In this document: piece after piece, positions 1-8,300 of the stretch
Layout: each line of letters begins with the position of its first letter
Position numbering within the stretch: position 1 is the stretch's first letter
NCBI GenBank assembly: GCA_946612175.1
Contig: CAMOEO010000080.1
Span: forward strand, 1-10,472
Length of the DNA stretch: 10,472 nucleotides
Direction: 5' to 3'
Source: an uncultured Verrucomicrobiota bacterium
Lineage (GTDB): Bacteria > Verrucomicrobiota > Kiritimatiellia > RFP12 > UBA3636
Program-made: the position numbers and the translations under genes
The notes under the pieces: model-generated
What the model saw: the letters and a program-made list of their open reading frames with translations, nothing else
Told to the model about the DNA's origin: nothing
Databases searched by the model: none

Positions 1-1
1 G

Positions 2-1249
2 GCTTGGCTCCCGCCGCTCGCCGCCGCCGAGGCGCTCGCCGCCGGCAAGGAGCGCGTCGAGGCGGAGAAGGCGAAGCGCGCCGCCGCGAAGCCCGCCTTC
101 GCCGTCGACCCCGACAAGGTCCACCCGCTCGACCTGCGGCCGTTCGCGAACCGCCGGTTCGTCGACAAGGTCGCCGGCGACGGCAAGGACGGCTGGACCG
201 ACCAGGGCGCGCAGATGTCGCTCCAGGACACGCCGTGGGGCGTCACGATCTGCAACGGCGTTCCGATGGAGTTCATCCGCTACGACCAGAACGACTACCG
301 CGACTGCATCGTGATGAAGTCCACGCGCCTCAAGGACGCGCCCGCCGGCGAGAGGCCGTACCCGGAGAAGATCGAGGGCGTCCGCGTCGACCGCAAGGCG
401 GGTGCCGTCTACTTCCTGCACGCCATCGCGTGGGGCGTCCTCAACAAGGTCGAGACCGCGTTCACCTACGTCGTGCGCTACGGCGACGGCACCGTCGAGG
501 AAGTGCCCGTCCGCAACTACCGCGAGGTGTGGGACTGGGGTTTCCTCGCCCTCACCGCGGAGATGGAGGCGAACCACTGCGTGAAGGGCTGGGCGAACGG
601 CGAGAACAAGGGCCTCTACCTGTGGCGCTGGACCAACCCGCACCCGGAGAAGGCCATCGCCACCATCGACATCGTGTCCGCCTGCGCCGGGCAGATTCCG
701 CTCATCGCGGCAATCTCGGTCGAGGATCCCGGCACGCCGGCCGTCGCCCTCGACGCCAACCCGCACGCGCTCGTCGCCCTCGGCGGCAGCGCGGGCGTGA
801 AGACGGCCGTCACGAACGGCGTCTGGAAGGTGGCGCTCGACGAATCAGCGGGTTCGTGGTGCACGGCCTCGTGCGACATCCGTCCGGGCATTCCCTACGA
901 GAAGGGCGCATTCGGGCGGCTCGTCTTCGAAGTGAACCGCCTGCCCGACGCCTGGGGCGCGTACCACGACCACGCCACGCCGCAGTTCAAGCTCAACGGG
1001 CGCAACCGGGAGGGCAAGCTCGCCTTCGGCAACTGGCGCGTCGCCAAATACGTCTCGAACGACTCGTGGTTCTACCGCACGGACAGCGACCCGGACACCT
1101 GGCAGACCGTGTACCTCTCCGTCCCGGAGCTGGCCGGCGGCGACTGGAGCCGGATCGTCTCGATCGCGCTGCAGTTCCAGCAGATGCCGACCGAGCACAG
1201 CGGTCTCGAGTTCCGCAACTTCCGCTTCGAGCGGTCGGAGCTTCCGTGA
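2..1249 (+). CDS. C-terminal part of a large carbohydrate-active-type protein (5' end outside window)
   Basis: The frame is open from the left edge to a TGA at 1247-1249, giving 415 visible residues, so the start lies upstream. The first ATG in frame (215) sits inside a conserved-looking stretch (DLRPFANRRFVDKVAGDGKD precedes it) and is not taken as the start. Residues about 1-35 are an Ala/Lys/Glu-rich linker or helix. Residues about 45-240 form a beta-rich module with DGWTDQG, a pattern of the type YGDGTVEEVPVRNYREVWDWG, and then LWRWTNPHPEKAI. I associate this arrangement with modules appended to glycoside hydrolases or exported enzymes in planctomycete/verrucomicrobial bacteria. Residues about 245-415 look like a second jelly-roll, ending in a strand with LEFRNFRFE. 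No catalytic domain is visible, so the enzymatic activity, if any, is encoded upstream. It converges on the minus-strand hydrolase-like gene with a 70-bp gap. The coding call is firm; the module identity is inference from remembered family patterns. Confidence 0.85.
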   Translation, partial: AWLPPLAAAEALAAGKERVEAEKAKRAAAKPAFAVDPDKVHPLDLRPFANRRFVDKVAGDGKDGWTDQGAQMSLQDTPWGVTICNGVPMEFIRYDQNDYRDCIVMKSTRLKDAPAGERPYPEKIEGVRVDRKAGAVYFLHAIAWGVLNKVETAFTYVVRYGDGTVEEVPVRNYREVWDWGFLALTAEMEANHCVKGWANGENKGLYLWRWTNPHPEKAIATIDIVSACAGQIPLIAAISVEDPGTPAVALDANPHALVALGGSAGVKTAVTNGVWKVALDESAGSWCTASCDIRPGIPYEKGAFGRLVFEVNRLPDAWGAYHDHATPQFKLNGRNREGKLAFGNWRVAKYVSNDSWFYRTDSDPDTWQTVYLSVPELAGGDWSRIVSIALQFQQMPTEHSGLEFRNFRFERSELP

Positions 1250-1269
1250 TGTCGGGCATTCCCGTCCTC

Positions 1270-1290
1270 CCGGCGCCGCGTGGGCGCTGG
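1270..1290. terminator. Possible hairpin between convergent genes
   Basis: The 70-bp gap between two convergent stop codons (1249 and 1320) holds an 8-bp stem (CCGGCGCC with GGCGCTGG, one G-T pair) around a 5-nt loop. The position suits a shared terminator, but neither strand has a T-run after the stem. It may be a weak or Rho-assisted end, or only a chance hairpin in GC-rich DNA. Confidence 0.25.
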
Positions 1291-1319
1291 CGGCCGCTCC
1301 GGTCTTCTCGCCGCAGGCG

Positions 1320-3764
1320 TCACCAGCCGATGGAGAGCGGGCCGGAATAGTCGGACAGTTCGAACCACGTGCCGGTGCCGTCGATGACCAGTTCGGGCCG
1401 GATCGGCTCGCGGGCATCCCCGTATTCGTTGCTCGCGGAACGGTAGAAGACGGGGCGGCGACAGGGGTCGGCATAGAAGCGCACGTCCGCCCGGACGAGG
1501 CCCTCGACAAGCCATCGGCGGTGCAGCTCCTTCGCAACGACCGGTTGGGAGCGGCATCCGACGACGCTGTCCCGCTGGCGGACGAAGACGCGCACCTCGT
1601 CATGGAACCATCCGCGAACCGGGATGCGCGAAGCCGTCGCCGGGCGGGCGGTCCCCGCCGGCCCGGCGGGCGCGTCCACGAGCCGGACGCGCCGCGCGAG
1701 AGGCACCGGCGCTCCCCAGGGGGCTCGGATCCGCAGCGCCGCGTCGTCATCGAAGGAGTGCCCCGCAAAGACGAATCCGCCACGGTTCCGAGCGACAAGG
1801 AACTCGACCGGATCGGGCGCGAGACCGCTCTCCTGCCTCACGAGCCAGCCCAGTGCGCCGAGCGCCACGACGAACAGGCGCTCCGGGGCGAAGCAGGCCG
1901 TTTCGTCACGGGAGGCCACTTCGCGGAAGCGGAGTCGGCTGCGGTCGGCGCTCGTGCCGCCGCGCGTCCATGCGGCGCGGCCGTTGACGGCGGCGAGGAC
2001 GCGGCGCTGCCCGGAGGGGGCCATGGCCTCTGCGAGGACGGTCGCGCCCGCAGCGGTTTCGACCAGGCCGCCCTGACCGATCACGGCATCGTGCAGAAAG
2101 TGGCGAGAGGGGGCGCCGGCGATGTCGCCCACGACCGTGAACTCCCCGTCGAGCGGCGCGGCGCCGGTCGCGAGACCGAGTGCGGAGAGCCATGTCGCGG
2201 AGGCGTGCCGAAGCGTCCCGTAGCAGAGGAGGGAGCCTCCGTCGGCGAGATGTCGGAGAAGGAGCCCCTCGGCCTCGCTGCCGGGAACCGGCGCGGGGGT
2301 GACAAGAATGCTTCCGGAAAGGGAAGGAGCCGCCGCCCGCAGTGCTGCGGAAAGGTTGGCGGTCGTCACGATGCCGGAAAGCGGGAAGGCGTGATGGAAG
2401 GCCCCGATGATCGAAAGGTCGCCGCCGAAGGGGATGTCGGGCGTCGGGCGGTCGCCGAAGACCATCCCGTCGGCTTCGTCGAAGGGATAGACCCAGACAA
2501 GCGGCGGAGGGGCGTCCGGGCGAAGGGCGGCGGCTCGCTTGAGGTGCGGGACCACCTCGTCGGCGATTTCCGACGGCATCTCGCCCCAGGAGCCGTCGAC
2601 GCCCATGACATGTACGCGGTCGAAGGCGCAAAGACCGCCGTCGGGGGCGAACTTGCAAAGCGAGGCGGTAAGGTAGATGTCGTGCGGGGAGCGGTCCCAG
2701 CGGTCCAACCACGGGTTGTTGCAGAACCATTGGTCGGTGGCGTAGAAGCGCAGCGGTAGGGACGTGCCCGGAAACGGCGCGTTCTGCGTGAGGAACCCGG
2801 CAAGGGCGAGTCCATGGTTGCGGTTGAGCGCGGGCCAGGGCGTGTTGGGCGGCGGGACGATGCCGAATCGGTTGCCGTCGTAGAGCGCCCGGTAGGCGGA
2901 GGCGTGGTTGACGAGGTTCATGCCGACGGTGAAGTCGGTGCCCCGGCAAAGGACGGGCACGTCGGGGCATTCGCGCCGGAAGGCCTCCCAGAACGCGACG
3001 ATCTCGTCGCGGACGGCGCGGTTGCCGTCCGTCATGAACGTGTTTCCGTCGAAGAACTGCCCGGTTCCGCCGGAGGCGTAGGGGCTGCGGCCGAAGCCGA
3101 ACGAGTTGGAGAACCAGAGGGCGTCGGCGCCCACGTCGGCGAAGTAGGCGCGCGCCTGCCGGCCGAGGAACTCGCCGAAGGGAGTGCCTTCTGGGATGCC
3201 GCCGGGATAGCCCGCGAATCGCGCGGAATCGGCGTGGAGCCGGCTGATGGCGTCGATGCAGCGAACGGTCGCGCCGCTCTCGCTTCGGAGCAGGATTTCC
3301 GGGTGGCGTTCGTAGCGGAACGGGGCTTCCGTGAACTCGCTTCCGGGATCGAACGGGAGAATGAACGAGAGCGGTTTGCCAAGGACGCCGGCGCAGGCGC
3401 GGCGCGCGGCCGCGACAATCCGCCGGATGTCCGCGACGCAGAGCGCAACGGGATGGTCCGTGTAGAGGACGGGCTCCCGACGGGGTTCTCCGACGGGGTG
3501 CGCGAACCCCTGCCACCGTGCCCACGAAACCGGCTGGCCGGGGCTGCCGTCGTATTGGAGGATGTCGGTTCCGTCGCCGAGCCAGAAGAGCAGCGACACG
3601 GCTTCGCAGTGCTTCAGGAGCTGTCGGTAGGATCGGAAGAGCTCGGCGAAAAGGCCGTCAAGGAAGGCGTCGTCCTTGCGGAAGAGGACCTTGGGGCCGA
3701 ACTCGAGCGTCCCGCGTTTCCAAAGCGGGGTCGGCGCGAGGGTGGTCGTCGGATAAGGCGTCAT
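1320..3764 (-). CDS. Putative glycoside hydrolase-like protein, non-exported, family not recognised
   Basis: The product has 814 residues and no signal peptide (it begins MTPYPTTTLAPTPLWKRGTL), so it is probably cytoplasmic. Residues about 20-440 read like an alpha/beta barrel with Trp/Asp/Asn-rich loops (GADALWFSNSFGFG at 212-225, LCRGTDFTVGMNLVNHAS at 272-289, WVYPFDEADGMVFGDRP at 424-440). Residues about 450-640 resemble the Rossmann-like, GATase-type domain that follows the barrel in GH42-type beta-galactosidases (HLADGGSLLCYGTLRHAS at 505-522). Residues about 650-814 are probably a beta-sandwich. I cannot name the family or assign catalytic residues; Glu430 in PFDEAD and Asp277 in RGTDF are only candidates. 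The ATG at 3764 follows the upstream hydrolase by 19 bp, and I see no purine-rich ribosome-binding site before it. It is most likely the last gene of the minus-strand unit. The architecture is inference; the reading frame is certain. Confidence 0.8.
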   Translation of the reverse strand: MTPYPTTTLAPTPLWKRGTLEFGPKVLFRKDDAFLDGLFAELFRSYRQLLKHCEAVSLLFWLGDGTDILQYDGSPGQPVSWARWQGFAHPVGEPRREPVLYTDHPVALCVADIRRIVAAARRACAGVLGKPLSFILPFDPGSEFTEAPFRYERHPEILLRSESGATVRCIDAISRLHADSARFAGYPGGIPEGTPFGEFLGRQARAYFADVGADALWFSNSFGFGRSPYASGGTGQFFDGNTFMTDGNRAVRDEIVAFWEAFRRECPDVPVLCRGTDFTVGMNLVNHASAYRALYDGNRFGIVPPPNTPWPALNRNHGLALAGFLTQNAPFPGTSLPLRFYATDQWFCNNPWLDRWDRSPHDIYLTASLCKFAPDGGLCAFDRVHVMGVDGSWGEMPSEIADEVVPHLKRAAALRPDAPPPLVWVYPFDEADGMVFGDRPTPDIPFGGDLSIIGAFHHAFPLSGIVTTANLSAALRAAAPSLSGSILVTPAPVPGSEAEGLLLRHLADGGSLLCYGTLRHASATWLSALGLATGAAPLDGEFTVVGDIAGAPSRHFLHDAVIGQGGLVETAAGATVLAEAMAPSGQRRVLAAVNGRAAWTRGGTSADRSRLRFREVASRDETACFAPERLFVVALGALGWLVRQESGLAPDPVEFLVARNRGGFVFAGHSFDDDAALRIRAPWGAPVPLARRVRLVDAPAGPAGTARPATASRIPVRGWFHDEVRVFVRQRDSVVGCRSQPVVAKELHRRWLVEGLVRADVRFYADPCRRPVFYRSASNEYGDAREPIRPELVIDGTGTWFELSDYSGPLSIGW

Positions 3765-3783
3765 GGTTCACGGGCCGCAGCCG

Positions 3784-5364
3784 TCAATTCTCCGGATCGT
3801 CCGTCTCACGGAGACTCTGCGCGCGTTCCCCGAGCCGCCATTTCGCGGCGTCGCGGTGAAGGCGGGCGAAGGTTTCGGCGAGTTCCGCGTAGGGTTCGTC
3901 CCTGAGGTTGACGAGCCCGTAGTTGCAGTCCTCGCGGAAGAACTTGTTGAATCCCAGCGGCGGGTCGTCCTGCCACATGAAGAAGTCGTGGCCGACGACG
4001 AACGGAAGCGAGAAGATCGTGCGCAGGAGGATTTTGGCCGCCCTGGCCCGGTCGGACTGCGTCTGGACGCGCTGGCCCGCGCCGTGGGTGCAGGGCAGTC
4101 CTGCGTCGAGTGCCGGAAAGCTCCACTCGGTGAGCAGCAGCGGCTTCCCGGCGATGGCATGGAAGGCGCGGAAGGCGTCGGCCAGCGGCTCGCCGCCGTG
4201 GAGCGGGTGGTTGGAGAAGATCCGGCCGGTGGCGAACTCGACGTGCGGATAGACGTTGAGCGAAACGACGTCGCAGTGGCGGCCGCAGGCCGCGACGACG
4301 GCGGCGGGCTGGACAAGGCCGGCGAAGCGGTTGCCGAGGACGAGGTGGTTGGGATCTGCCTTGCGGATGGCGCCGCAGAGCGTGGCGTAGTAGCGTTCGG
4401 CGACGAGCTCAAGGAAGGCGCGCTTTACCGTGTCGGGAATTTCACAAAATGGCACAGAACCGTTTTGGTTCGACAAACGGATTTGTTCGCCGCTAACGCG
4501 GCTCACTTTTTCTGTTTCGCGAACGCCGTTAGGCGTGAGCAAATCCGTTTGTTTTTCTTCGCGTTCCCGCGACTCTGCGTGACAAGTCTCCTCCACGAAA
4601 CGCTCCAGCGCCTTTCTGGCGCTGTGTTCGGGCGGCAGGGCGGCGACGGTGTCGAAGAGGGCCTCGTCCGAGGCGCCCCAGCGCAGTTCGTTGTCGAGAA
4701 AGTAGCCGACGAGCCACGGGTCGTCCGCATGCGGGGAGCAGCGCTTCCGGGCCAGCTCTTCGCACTCCTCCGCGAATCCCGGATGGAAGACGTTGGGGAA
4801 AGCTGTGCCGGGGGCGTTTTTGTAGGGGGAAATCCAGCGGTCGGGGTCATCGCCGGCGCAGAGGCGCGTGGAGAAGTAGAGGTGATCGGCGCCGTTCGCG
4901 TGGGCGAGGCTCCGATACCTGATTTCGGGGCAGGACCCGACGGCGACGAAGTTGAATCCCCAGGAGGCGAGACGGGCGTCGGCGTTCTTCGCCCATGCGA
5001 CGGCGGACGCGAACTTCTCCTTCACCGCCTCTCCGTATGGGGCGGATTGGATTTCCTCGCAATACATCCCGACCCACGTGCACCAATCGACGCCCGCGAG
5101 AACGATCGCGCGGCCGAGCGGATCGACCATCCAGTCCAGTCCATCGATGGCCTCGACGTGGAAGAATCCCGTCGCCTTTCCGCGAACGCCCGTCTCCATG
5201 CCCACGGGGCGGTAGGGAGGGATCGGCGAAGGAGGGAGCTGCCGCGCGGGGTTGGAGATGTAGGGCGGAAACGGCTCCTGTCGCGGCGCGTCGGCCGCAG
5301 ACGCCACCCTGGCGGCCGCAACCGCAATTGTCGCCATGAGAGCCAGCCGGCGTTCCTTCTTCAT
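3784..5364 (-). CDS. Exported glycoside hydrolase-like protein (clan GH-A type, GH50/agarase-like pattern)
   Basis: The product has 526 residues. The frame is open up to 5433, but I start it at the ATG at 5364. This gives a textbook signal peptide (MKKERRLALMATIAVAAARV, cleavage near ASAADA, residues 22-26) and sits 5 bp after the previous stop. The mature part has an N-terminal segment with GFFHVEAIDGLDWMVDPLGR (67-86, reminiscent of the GH50 type), followed by a barrel. The motif GYFLDNELRWG (220-230) supplies an Asn-Glu pair (N225-E226), as in clan GH-A acid/base residues. DPNHLVLGNRFAG (337-349) follows. LLTEWSFPALD (410-420) supplies Glu413, fitting the clan GH-A nucleophile. FMWQDDPPLG (462-471) is a likely active-site loop. 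Residues about 264-307 are a hydrophilic insertion encoded by low-GC palindromic repeat DNA (see the repeat at 4473-4552). The role is likely extracytoplasmic cleavage of a polysaccharide; the exact GH family and substrate are not determined. No clear ribosome-binding site is present, so translational coupling to the upstream gene is plausible. Confidence 0.88.
   Translation of the reverse strand: MKKERRLALMATIAVAAARVASAADAPRQEPFPPYISNPARQLPPSPIPPYRPVGMETGVRGKATGFFHVEAIDGLDWMVDPLGRAIVLAGVDWCTWVGMYCEEIQSAPYGEAVKEKFASAVAWAKNADARLASWGFNFVAVGSCPEIRYRSLAHANGADHLYFSTRLCAGDDPDRWISPYKNAPGTAFPNVFHPGFAEECEELARKRCSPHADDPWLVGYFLDNELRWGASDEALFDTVAALPPEHSARKALERFVEETCHAESREREEKQTDLLTPNGVRETEKVSRVSGEQIRLSNQNGSVPFCEIPDTVKRAFLELVAERYYATLCGAIRKADPNHLVLGNRFAGLVQPAAVVAACGRHCDVVSLNVYPHVEFATGRIFSNHPLHGGEPLADAFRAFHAIAGKPLLLTEWSFPALDAGLPCTHGAGQRVQTQSDRARAAKILLRTIFSLPFVVGHDFFMWQDDPPLGFNKFFREDCNYGLVNLRDEPYAELAETFARLHRDAAKWRLGERAQSLRETDDPEN
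4473..4552. repeat. REP/BIME-like inverted pair of 30-nt hairpin units inside a coding sequence
   Basis: Unit A is 4473-4502 (read on the minus strand) and unit B is 4523-4552 (read on the plus strand), separated by 20 nt. Aligned without gaps they match at 23 of 30 positions. Positions 1-14 of each unit fold as a 5-bp stem with a GTTA loop (gccgc/gcggc in A, acgcc/ggcgt in B). The stems differ in three pairs, and all three remain paired. Positions 18-30 (CAAATCCGTTTGT) are identical. Together the arms can also pair over 18 bp (4473-4490 with 4535-4552, two G-T pairs). The island 4441-4560 has 57 G+C in 120 nt, against 45 in 60 at 4621-4680. It lies in frame in the exported hydrolase gene. 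The arrangement matches the known style of REP sequences mobilised by RAYT transposases, but no transposase is in the window, so the assignment is inference. Confidence 0.75.
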
Positions 5365-5369
5365 CGGCG

Positions 5370-8300
5370 CTACCGAACGATGAGGACGAACGCCGGCGGC
5401 GGGGCGTAGAGGCGGCCGCGGCCCATGACCCACTCCGGATGCGTTTCGTGGGAGATTTCACCGGCGAAGCGGCGTCCGCCGTAGCGAACCTCCGACACCT
5501 TGGCGACGCCGTCGTAGTCGAGGCGGAGCGTCGCGCCCGAGGAGACGAGGATCGATTCGTCGGCCGGTATGAACCGCGCCAGATCGGTGCGGTCCGGCTC
5601 CGGAGCGGCTGCAATGGCGATGTCGTCGACAATCACGTTCGCCTTGCCTCCGGTCGTGAAGAAGTCGACGAAGAACTCCAGTTGAGCGGTTCCGGCCTCG
5701 GCGACGGCAAACGGAATTTTCACGACGCGTTCCCTGCCGTCGTCGAACGTCGCCTGGAAGTGCAGGTGGTTCGTGCTGGCGCTTCCGTTGAGGTTGATGA
5801 AGAAGCGGTTGACCTTCGTCAGGTCGTCGGGGTAGGTGTCGAAGGTCTGGCAGCGGAACGAGAGTTCGTAGCGGCCCGCCGCCGGGAACGACACGGTCTG
5901 GCGGAGCGCGCCGGCGCCCGTGCTGTTGAACACGACGCTCTCGGCGCCGTTGAGCGGCGTTCGGGCGAGGCCGAACACCCAGTCGCCCGCGGCGGCGTTG
6001 GAAACGAGCTTCGCGTTGCCGGTGACGCTCCATCCGGTCGCGCCGTTCTCGAACGTTCCGTTCGCGACGAGGCTTTCGGGGATCGTCTCGGAGACTCGTT
6101 CCAGCGCGACGGCGTCGAGGAGCGCGCCGCCGGAGGCGTAGGCGTTGTCGCCTGTGGACGTGCCGGCGAACCGGAGCGTCTTCGTTCCGCCGGAAGCGAG
6201 ATCGAAAACGGCCTCGTAGCGACGGAATTCGTCGTGCCGGACGACGACCTTCCTCACGACGGCGTCACCGACCGTGACGACCACCGTTTGCGGCGAAAGA
6301 CCGCAGCGGCGCGCGAGGTGGAAGGTCAGGCGATAGCGCCCGGCGGACGGGAAGGAAACGTCCTGCGAGAGGGCGAGCGTCGAGTAGATCTGGGTGCAGA
6401 GGAAGCCGTCCGGCATTTCGTCGGGGTTCGCGCCGAGGCCGTTTGCAAGATCCGTCACGCCGTCGTACCAGCGGCGCCGCAGCGCCTTGCCGGCCCAGGC
6501 GCTCTGGGTCGCGTCGGCGGGCATGGTCCAGCCGGTGCAGCTGGCGCGCGCCGGCTGGTAGTCCACATCGTCAAGCGCTCCCGCGAGGTTGCTCCACGGC
6601 TGTTCGAACGACGGATTCGCGATCGCCACGGGGACGGGGGCGGAATCGCGAAGCTCGACGGGAACGATCTTCACGTCGTCGAAAAGGATGCGGGTGGTCT
6701 TCGCCGGGTCGAGGTCGGAGAACGTGAACGTGTGTTCGCCCGCCGCGAGCCACGGAAGCGCCACCTCGTAGCGCATGAAGGACGTGGCGCTCAACGCCGC
6801 GAAGGAGGCGACCTGCGTTCCGTCCACGAGGATCTGGGCGTCCCGGAGACCGGACAGCCCGGCGATGCGGAACGACGCCCTGTAGAGTCCGCTGGCCGGA
6901 ACGACGAACGTGCCCGTGGCCTTCCCCTGGCAGACGAGCAGCGACACCGAACCGTCGTAGCCGATGCCGAAAGAATCCCGCGCCTGCGGTTTGAACGTCC
7001 CGGCATTGTAGGCGTTCCTCAGGAGGCAGACGGCGTTGTTGGCGGAGCGGCCGACGCGATCGAACGTCCAGTTTTCGCTGAAACGGGGTTCGGTCGTGCC
7101 GGATCCGCCGCCGATGTTCACGAAGTCGGAAACGTCGGCGGAGAACGCCTCGAAGTCCGCGTTCCCGAAAGTCGCGGCCACGGGGACGCCGCTCCGTTCG
7201 GGGGGCGCGAGAACGACGGTTCCGTTTTCGACGGCGAGGGTCGTCCCGGCGGGAAGCGAGGCGACCTTGAGAAGTCCGAGCCCGTCCTTGGCGATGCGCG
7301 AGACGTCGCTCTCCGACGTGCGCGTGACGAGCGAGGCGGCCGAGGCGGTGATGCGCTGGCCGCCTTCGGCGATGGCGAACGCGGCGCCGTCGGACCGGAC
7401 GCTTCCCTCGCGCAGTTCGATCGTTCCGGTGAAATCGCGGGCGGGGACGGAGAGACGGCCGGTCCCGGTCTTCACGACCGAGCCGCCGCCGGCCAGGTCG
7501 CCGGTTGCGTCGGAATCGGTCTGGATGGTGGCGGCGGCCTCCGCGTTCACGGCGAGGGCGCCGACGGAGGTCTGGCGCGAGCCCATCCACTTGCGCCAGA
7601 GGTATTCCTCGACGCGCATCCGGTCGAAATCGGAAAGGCGTGTGGCGAAAACGACGATTTCCGCAATCCGGGGTCCGCCGGACGTGAGATCGCGGTCGGC
7701 GCCGAGGAGGTTCCACTTGTCCCGGTAGTCGTTTTGAACGATCGGGAGCCGGGTGGAGACGAGGTGCCAGTCGGTATCGAGGATCGGAAGGTAGCCGCCC
7801 CACACCGGGGCGCGGTCGAGGCGCGTCGATCCCTTGTCGGCGCGCGTGTTGCTGTTGGAGAAATAGAACTTGTCGGTCGAACCGGTCCAAATCGGATTGG
7901 CGCGCACGCCGTTGTAGTAGCCGCCGAAAAGGGTGCCGCAGCCGAGGTTTGCCGCATCGTCCGGGTGCTTGGCAAAGACGACGAAGACCTCGTTCATGGT
8001 CTGGAATCCGGCGGCGCTTCCGACCGTGTTGGTGAGGCAGAGCCACCGGCCGCCCGAGAACGTGCCGCTCCAGGGTCCGAAATCGACGTGGGGCTTTCCT
8101 CCGAGGGCGGGGTCGTTTTCGACCAGCGACGGCCGGCCTCCGGAAACGTTCGGCACCCACTGGTGGCGCGACGAGGCAAAGGGCCAGGCGTGCGTCCCCG
8201 TCGGTCCAAGGTTCGTTTCTCGGCGGTCGAACCAATCGACGACGAGCCCGCTTCCGTCGGTCACGACGTTCTGCGTGGCGTCCAGCCAGAGGGCGATTTT

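Noticed and set aside
4..1350. 448-codon plus-strand frame overlapping the first gene
   Set aside because: Arg/Pro-rich out-of-frame shadow of 2-1249, whose own product has clear beta-module motifs.
4457..4471. Extra 5-bp hairpin (GAACC, loop GTTTT, GGTTC) beside the repeat pair
   Set aside because: No second copy and no covariation, so it cannot be tied to the repeat unit; it may be part of the same inserted island.
5365..5433. N-terminal extension of the exported hydrolase by 23 codons
   Set aside because: It would overlap the previous gene and bury the signal peptide; MKKERR at 5364 is the natural start.
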